Assembly: GCA_902806575.1 (NCBI GenBank)
Contig: CADCXD010000001.1
Location: 3,286,001-3,350,000, forward strand
Reading direction: 5' to 3'
Length of the DNA: 64,000 nt
DNA from: Jackrogersella multiformis
Taxonomy: Eukaryota; Ascomycota; Sordariomycetes; Xylariales; Hypoxylaceae
The notes under the pieces are model-generated. The model had not been told where the DNA came from and did not search any database. It saw only the letters and a list, made by a program, of their open reading frames with translations. The translations under genes were made by a program, and so were the position numbers. This document shows, in pieces, positions 58,118-64,000 of the stretch. Numbering within the stretch: position 1 is the stretch's first letter; every line of letters starts with the position of its first letter.

Positions 58118-58603
58118 ATGATGCACTTCCGGCAAAAAAGATTAGGAGCTGTAATGAACATGTTCCTCCTAACCCTATTACTCGTACTATTATCATCCGG
58201 CCTAGCGTCACCATCAACCTCATTGTCACGACTACTTTCGGCCTCGGACTTAATAGACCGGCCGCAGACCGCTCGTAACGATAGCATAAACGAGACCGTA
58301 ATCATCGAAAAGCGACAGATGTCGACGGGATCGTCCTGCGATGGATCTGAGGGCCAGTGGAACTGCCTCACAAACCAATGGCAACGTTGCGCAGCAGGGC
58401 AGTGGAGTGCGGTAATGGACTGTGCAGCGGGCACGATGTGTACGCCTTCTGGCCTGACCTACGATTTCTCGGTGCAATTCGCCAACGGGGCAGCTGGGGG
58501 GCCGGCAACGAGTGTCGGCATACCTGGTCCTAGGACCAAGACCATGCAATGGGTTTTCCTCGCAGCCTTGGGTGCCGTAGGTGTCGTCTCAGTCACACGC
58601 TGA
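58118..58603 (+). CDS. small cysteine-rich secreted protein, probably GPI-anchored
   Basis: A 161-residue single-exon protein. The ATG at 58118 lies in a favourable context (GCCACCATG); an upstream in-frame GTG was ignored. A basic start is followed by a hydrophobic signal (MFLLTLLLVLLSSGLA) and then a propeptide-like part ending in EKRQ, a possible Kex2 site. The mature part carries five cysteines in about 50 residues: SCDGSEGQWNC, QRCAAGQW and DCAAGTMCTPSG, a pattern reminiscent of small chitin-binding (CBM19-like) or wall-associated modules. The last 20 residues (MQWVFLAALGAVGVVSVTR) are hydrophobic, as in GPI-anchor signals. The role could be wall-bound or effector-like; no function is assigned. 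Confidence 0.75.
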   Translation: MMHFRQKRLGAVMNMFLLTLLLVLLSSGLASPSTSLSRLLSASDLIDRPQTARNDSINETVIIEKRQMSTGSSCDGSEGQWNCLTNQWQRCAAGQWSAVMDCAAGTMCTPSGLTYDFSVQFANGAAGGPATSVGIPGPRTKTMQWVFLAALGAVGVVSVTR

Positions 58604-59135
58604 CGAGGGGGTCTATCCATCATTTAGTGGATGCATCAAATGGTGAAGACATCCGAATGGAAAGGCCCCCTTATTAGACCTTTCGCGGCCCGAGCCGTCT
58701 TTATAAAACCAAGAGCAGCAGGGATGTCTTGGTAGTGTAGTATTATTAAGTACAACAGGTTAATCGATATCTAAAAAAGTTGAGTTAGCAATTCAATTCC
58801 AGCCAATAGAGACTCAAGATCCCTGGTGAGACTTACCTGAACCGGTTCTTCAGGGGTGGGTATGGGAGTGGGTATGAAAGTGGGTATAGTAGTAGGTATG
58901 AGGTAGGAAGTATACTATGTGCTCTCCATATTTGAACAACCATTTGTGAGGATAGATGAGATAAGATAGACTAGATATATGTGCAGCGAGTGAATGCAAT
59001 ATTATCATGAGAAAATATTAGAATATATAACAGAGATCATATGTGTACCATCCGCTTTTCAGTCAATGCAACCATATATACTCGGTATGTCATTATAAGA
59101 CGTCGTTTCGTGAATCATGACCATAGAAAGTTGAG
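58604..59135. other. intergenic region, nothing recognised
   Basis: Spacer between the convergent secreted-protein and methyltransferase genes. Contains repeated GGTATGGGAGTGGGTATGA-like units near 58857-58905; no gene. Confidence 0.55.
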
Positions 59136-60775
59136 CTAAGTAGTTTCCGGCTTTCGTGCGTATACTACACGCTGGGGCAGGTATGCGTGAATTGATCTGG
59201 AACGCATTTCTTTGCGGAAGCCTGCAAGGAATACATGCATCTCTTCCAATGAACGGCCCAGCACCTTGTTCCACATGAACATGACGTAACCTAGATCGAC
59301 AAGCCAGTGATCAGCTCGAGTAATCAAGAGAATAGAAAAATGCACGAGAGACAGCCACTTACCTTCCAGGTCCTGCTCGATGGTATACTGGAACCATTGT
59401 CCGATCTCCTTCAGTTTCGGGTCGGCTGGCCAGCTGCCTACAGGAACCTACGATATTGTAAGAAATAATGAAGGGGCCAAGTTTCGCGGAAGCCAGCGGA
59501 GTCGCATAAGGTTAAACGACGTACCTTGATGTCCCTGACCGTGATGTCTACAAAGCCAGCCTCTTCAAGGGCTTTAATTTGCGTGTTGTCGGTGATAAGC
59601 GTGAAGGAGACGCCTAGCTTCTTCCCACCTTCGGCGAACAAGTCGCGCCAAATATACATAGCCGAGTCGGGCTTCAGAGTACCGTCGTCGCTACGGTAGT
59701 CGGCCTCAGGTTCGAGGTTCTCGAGCCACCCGCCGGGTTTAAGAGCCTTAAAGGCCTCCTTGTATAAAGCCGACCAATCTACTATGCCACCTACAATATA
59801 CCTGATGTGTACAAAATCGAAGCTATTAGGTGCGAAGGTCCACTGCTGCTGTGCGTCGTCGATTTCGAACTTCACGTTGGGTGGGCACCATGAGGGCTGG
59901 ATTGGAGATAAATCGGTTCCGATAACCTCGCAGTTAGGATATTCATCTGCCATGTCGCTACAAGTTCATCAGTCTTCTGAATGCAATGCGACGCGGAGCA
60001 GTGTTGTTACATTGCCCATAGACCTGTCCCCGTTCCGACGTCAAGTACTTTCTATTAAGTATTAGCTATATTCATGAATCATAATATAATCGATGTGAGC
60101 ACTTACTGTGATGTCCTTCTTCAAAGGCGAGAGGAAAAGTTTCCCCCCAAGACAGAGCGTCATGAAATGGTGGCTGAGAAGGCATTAGAAGGTTAATAAA
60201 ATAAACCGAATTTTTTTATATAAGAATGAAATGAAATGAAATGAAAATAAAATAATTTAGTCTATCAGAAAATTGCTGGGGCTCACTTCATGTCCATAGC
60301 CTCATTTTGTCGTTCATCGTTTGGGCCCCAGTAATGATCGGATCCAAGCCTGCTGCTATGGAACGTGCGACCATTAAGGGTGCGGTACTCCAAGATACTC
60401 TCAGTCAGGGACGCTGTTGAGCTCGCGCTTTTGCCACTTGTCAGACAGGAGGTTCTCGTCAAAGAATAGACCGGAGTATCTCTTACTTGTCGCCATCTCC
60501 TAAGGCAGAGTCTGCATCATCAAATTCTTCCTCCTCCTCCTTATCGATAAATAGTTAGTCAATTGGATGCGCTATAACTTTCTTACTGACTGGGTGACTG
60601 AGTGACCGAGTGATCGAGTGACTGAGTGAGTGACTGAGTGATGGGGCTTACATACTTGGTGAGGATCAACCTCAATTGGATCTTGTGTCGCGCCTGGTGG
60701 GACATGAGCTGACGTGGTCGCGGGCGCCGATGCCTCGACGGCTGCGGCTGGCTTGGGGCTTTCGCTGTTGACCAT
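59136..60775 (-). CDS. LaeA-like SAM-dependent methyltransferase
   Basis: Eight exons, 60656-60775, 60487-60539, 60287-60436, 60107-60173, 60011-60051, 59525-59957, 59363-59447 and 59136-59290, encode 367 residues, and every junction keeps the conserved frame. The N-terminus is disordered and acidic (EEEEEFDDADSALGDGD). Then come EYRTLNGRTFHSS, NHHFMTLCLGGKLFLSPLKK and SAM-binding motif I KVLDVGTGTGLWAIDMADEY from residue 131, followed by VIGTDLSPIQPSWCPPNVKF and LKPGGWLENLEPEADY. This fold includes LaeA and LaeA-like proteins that influence secondary metabolism, as well as ordinary small-molecule methyltransferases. It may regulate the neighbouring cluster or modify its product; sequence alone does not decide. 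Introns 1 and 3 carry tandem repeats. Confidence 0.88.
60226..60250. repeat. AAATG pentamer repeat in intron 3 of the methyltransferase gene
   Basis: Four tandem copies of GAAAT/AAATG running into AAATAAAATAA, inside the 113-nt intron 60174-60286. Confidence 0.8.
60585..60641. repeat. GAGTGACT-type octamer repeat in intron 1 of the methyltransferase gene
   Basis: About seven imperfect copies of GACTGAGT/GATCGAGT fill half of the 116-nt intron 60540-60655. Length variation of this array would not change the protein. Confidence 0.85.
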
Positions 60776-61675
60776 ATTAAATACCTAGGTAGTTAGAGGC
60801 TACCTATGGTAGTTAATGACGAGCTACCTGGTAGCAGGTATGATAATTATGAGAACCTTGGAAGTGAGAATAAGAAGTGGAGAGAGTTCGGAGTGCACTT
60901 AAGTTGATTTTAGGTAGTATGATTTTACTAGGTACCTACATAGGTACCTACCTAAAGCTTAGCTTACCTACACTAGGTAGGTACTAACACGTACATACAT
61001 ATGTACCTACCTACCTAAGTAAGTACGTTAGGTACCTCTTAGGTATTATAGTAAGGTTGTATCGAGAGGAAAAGCTACCTAGGTACGGTACGGAATACGG
61101 AAGACGGAAGACGGAAGGGTCAGGGGCTCCACCTACCCAGCTAACCCTATCGAAATATCGACCAACCGCATCTAGATTGGAGATTTTCATTGGTCGCCAA
61201 CTAAGACGAGAGTTCGGTTTAGGAAAGTCATTGACCGACAATATAGAATCACGTGAATTCTCTACCTAGGTTAGTTACTACGTAGTATTCCTCATGTTAA
61301 ACATATTCAAATTCTGACAAAGTGCGCTTCCAAGGTCGTTGTCAATTTATCTATCAAAACCCTCGCTCCAAAGAATATAAAATCGACCTATGAAAGCCCC
61401 GGGGAGTTATAACCAAACCAGTTAATGCTACCATATGACGAGGAAGACCTGCTCCAACTTTGAAATATACCTAGCCTACACCTACACCTACACCTACAAC
61501 TTCCTCCAGTCGACGATATGCGCGATGATATGAGGTATGTAGGTATGTATGTGATGATATCCATGCGTAGGTGCTGGCGCGTACACCAACCTCCTTTAGT
61601 ATTGCCCACACGATATCAATGTATCATCCGATTCATCCGATAGTTACTAGATTCAAACACCATAGCTCTCAGTTG
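60776..61675. other. intergenic region rich in TACCTAGGTA palindromes
   Basis: Upstream of the methyltransferase gene and downstream of the CVNH-like gene. One of the densest palindrome clusters, about 60930-61080, lies here. A CCTACA hexamer run occurs at about 61475-61498. No gene. Confidence 0.6.
60930..61025. repeat. cluster of TACCTAGGTA/ACCTACCTA motifs
   Basis: Repeated GGTACCTA, TAGGTACC and ACCTACCTAAG units within 100 bases. Confidence 0.7.
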
Positions 61676-62250
61676 CTATGCCTGGAGCATCGTGGCGTTG
61701 TACCCGTAGCATTTGGGGAAGCCATCATCCTTAAACGTGATGGAACTCCGATGCTTCTGACCTTTGAAACACATATAAGTTAGCATATCCAGAGCTTTAT
61801 CTACATGGTCGTCAAACAAACTCACCTAAATCTGTCACAGCTGCTAAATAACCTCCGACCTCAGTAGGACATAAACACACCAGCCAGTCATTTTCCGCAT
61901 CAACGGTGCATTCACTGCAACTGTTCCCAAATTTTCCATCCTTACCTGCCACAATTTTTCCGTTATCATTCCAGAAGCAGCTTTATAGGCCCGGTTATCA
62001 GCGTTTGTTGGCTAATCTCCTAGAATTGAGAGTGCGGTATGACTTACTGGTTAAGGTCGAGTTGGTAGGTTTGTAAAGGGATACACCCTTTTATGCCTGG
62101 CCCGCATAATGTGTTGTTGGCGCTGAAATCCCAATTCAGGAGCACGGTGGCATTTCCGGCTTCCCCTGAATAGTATGACTCTAGGTAGGGAGAGACAGTT
62201 CCATAGATTCCCCACGGGAGGAAAAAGAGTGCTGCAGCAAGGACGCGCAT
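61676..62250 (-). CDS. small secreted cysteine-rich protein, cyanovirin-N-like
   Basis: Three exons, 62048-62250, 61826-61980 and 61676-61761, encode 147 residues. A signal peptide (MRVLAAALFFLPWGIYG) starts the protein. Mature sequence contains NNTLCGPGIKGC, then after intron 1 LDLNHCFWNDNGKIVAG, FGNSCSECTV and DWLVCLC, and near the end FPKCYGYN. The order LDLN-C, N-x-NG-K-[IL], SC-x-x-C, L-x-C-x-C resembles the repeat of cyanovirin-N homologues, which are carbohydrate-binding domains in fungi and ferns, but only one repeat half is convincing. Both introns are GT-AG (67 and 64 nt). It could be a lectin-like secreted protein or an effector candidate. Start at the only suitable ATG. Confidence 0.68.
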
Positions 62251-63283
62251 GGTGAATTGGTAAATGTAAAGTGTCTTAATGTCTTGATGTAAAAGTGTCA
62301 GTGAATCTGTGGTTGATTTACCTTACAGCATGGTTACTAACTTTGGATATATATATCCAAGGTCTCCGGCCGAAAGATTCAACATAAATCGAAATCGTAA
62401 CGGAGAGTATCCCTTACATGCAGCATAAATATTAAGGGACGTCACATACTAATCTACTACGCAGCCATCTTCCCTCTTATTTACTATCTACCTGTTTATG
62501 GAACACTATCAATAAAGTATCAACATAGTCTCTGAAAATGAGAATGTTTTACGGAAAGCCTAGGCTTGGGTAGAGTCTAACTGGGGTGATTAACTCCTAA
62601 CAGCTCCCGCCTTAAACTACAACTTGTGATGCCATGTTTGCGAGTTGGTACCCTCACAGGATAATCTAAGAGAAGCTTTCTACCTAGGTAGGTATCTTTT
62701 GGGAATCCTTTATTGTCTACCTAGGTAGGCCGTACAATGCCATTGGGGGTGATGGGAAAAGAAAGGGGTTAAACAAACTCAGAACCTGATCCTGGTTTAT
62801 ATTGTAGCCTGGTCAATCAGCCCGATATTCTATTTTTCTAGACTCGATGCCGTAAGTAGACGCGTCCGGTTGGGTTTCCTCTAGCATCCAGCGCTCTTTT
62901 TAATCTTTCTCAAGCTTGGATGTTACGTATATCTGCCAACCCATCTCACATCTAATCAGATAGTACCATGGCGATATTGTCATTTAGATACCTATACGGC
63001 CATGATGATGTATCCAACTATGTATTTTGATACGTCTTCTTCATTTATAGAGATGGTGATGATAAGACTGAAACATTCTCACTAGCATTTTCAATGATAG
63101 CAGCCTGATCATCCGTAGTACAATTAAACTGCGTGTGGCAGGTATATGGCTTTTGGGCCATTGTTCTCCTATAGACTGTGTCGTCGTTTAAAAACTGTCC
63201 TGAATCAATGAGTCTCCTAGTTGTTAGTGTACCATTGCCGAGTAATGGCACTGGCAAAATGGCAGACGCCTTTATAGATTATC
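62251..63283. other. intergenic region, nothing firm
   Basis: No well-supported gene. The frame at 63045-63257 (minus, 70 residues, MPVPLLGNGTLTTRRLIDSG start) might be a 3' exon or relic linked to the next entry, but no splice connection was found. Confidence 0.4.
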
Positions 63284-63679
63284 TTAACAGGGCTCGGCAA
63301 TATCATACCGCTTGAGGAAGTTAACACGCTCTTGACGGTCTGTGAGAGCTCGGTATCCAGAACTATGTGGAGAGTCGCGATGCAGTGTGTAGACGTGGGT
63401 GGCGTCGCGAACAGCGTAGGCCATATGCTGCGTCTGACGCCATCCACAGACGTATTTTGCCTTCTTATTCTTCTGGATCCAGGTCTCCGTCTCGGGAGAG
63501 AGGCTCCGAACATGACGGCGGCTGTTGTCATCGCCCTGGTTTTTATCAGTCTACTTATCTTCCACGATAGGGTCCTCGACGCCAGTTCTGCTGTGTGTAG
63601 CGGCGTCTGATCCCTGCGGAATTTCGGCGAAGGCGTATCTGTTGTGTCCTGCGCTATACTGTACAGCGTGTTGGCCTTG
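63284..63679 (-). pseudogene. broken or unresolved coding stretch, unknown family
   Basis: One minus-strand frame has protein-like content over 130 codons, including HNRYAFAEIPQGSDAATHS, ETWIQKNKKAKYVCGWRQTQ, MAYAVRDATHVYTLHRDSPH and YRALTDRQERVNFLKRYDIA, ending in a stop at 63284-63286. A TAG at 63551-63553 interrupts it. A 49-nt intron with donor GTCGAG and acceptor CCAG would remove the stop, but the donor is weak. No start codon lies in this frame before another stop at 63680-63682. A second overlapping frame, 63217-63735, starts with ATG (MANCRNCRLEEQVDNYF) but has low-complexity, Arg/Ser/Thr-rich content further on. It may be a decayed gene or one whose first exons I could not connect. 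Confidence 0.4.
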
Positions 63680-63735
63680 CTACTGAAGTAGTTGTCGACT
63701 TGTTCCTCCAACCTACAGTTGCGACAGTTAGCCAT

Positions 63736-64000
63736 CCTTATTTTAAAAATGGCTATAAATCAATGGTATAGAGTTCTGAATAGTCCAAAGTAAAGCTCGT
63801 GACAAGTGGAGCAAAGAATGAGGTCAATCTGTTGAAAGGCAATAAAGTGAAGGATATATGTACCTGCCTAAGGTATGTAAGCGGAAGAGCCTGTACACTG
63901 CCGCTAAGACTGTCAAGATTGCCTCCTAGGAATAAGCAGCAAAAAGTTTTATGTGGAGGGACAGTTGGCCGTATTTAGACAGGTTTGCAAGAGTTGGAAT
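63736..64000. other. end of window, nothing recognised
   Basis: No feature supported; may hold upstream exons of the preceding unresolved gene. Confidence 0.4.

Overview
The window is nuclear DNA of a filamentous ascomycete (Pezizomycotina, most likely a Sordariomycete; the order is not certain). Evidence: short 45-70 nt spliceosomal introns with GTAAGT-like donors, intron-split ribosomal and complex I genes, and families typical of these fungi (Clr5-domain protein, SUN-family wall protein, Pth11-like rhodopsin-fold protein, LaeA-like methyltransferase, NRPS-like A-T-R enzyme). Wide AT-rich intergenic spaces are studded with the palindrome TACCTAGGTA and TAGG/CCTA microsatellites. All splice models were built by eye from reading frame, splice consensus and protein continuity.

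Left part, 1-35 kb, is mostly housekeeping: the 5' part of UBR1 (minus, running off the left edge), the exon-junction recycling factor PYM, an FMP42-like MFS transporter, a SUN-family cell-wall protein, a 7.9 kb gene-free stretch, a C2H2 zinc-finger factor with upstream ORFs, a degraded pogo-type transposase fragment, ribosomal protein uS19 (RPS15), a complex I accessory subunit, the ER nucleotide exchange factor SIL1 with a C-terminal RDEL, and a Clr5-domain protein. A large single-pass membrane protein (35.0-38.1 kb) closes this part, followed by an AT-rich, repeat-like island (38.1-39.5 kb) and an orphan ORF.

Right part, 40.9-61.7 kb, is an accessory region that looks like a biosynthetic or catabolic cluster. 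In order it holds a cytochrome P450, a short-chain dehydrogenase, a Pth11-like seven-helix membrane protein, an FAD monooxygenase, a D-galactonate-dehydratase-like enzyme facing a keto-deoxy-sugar-acid aldolase across a shared 1.06 kb promoter, a 1052-residue adenylation-thiolation-reductase (NRPS-like) protein, a GPI-anchored cysteine-rich secreted protein, a LaeA-like methyltransferase, and a small secreted cysteine-rich protein resembling cyanovirin-N folds. The coexistence of sugar-acid dehydratase, aldolase and carboxylate reductase with P450, SDR and FAD oxygenase is the most interesting unit here. Two introns in this region have GC rather than GT donors, one with strong and one with poor consensus. 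At the right edge a broken or unresolved coding stretch remains.
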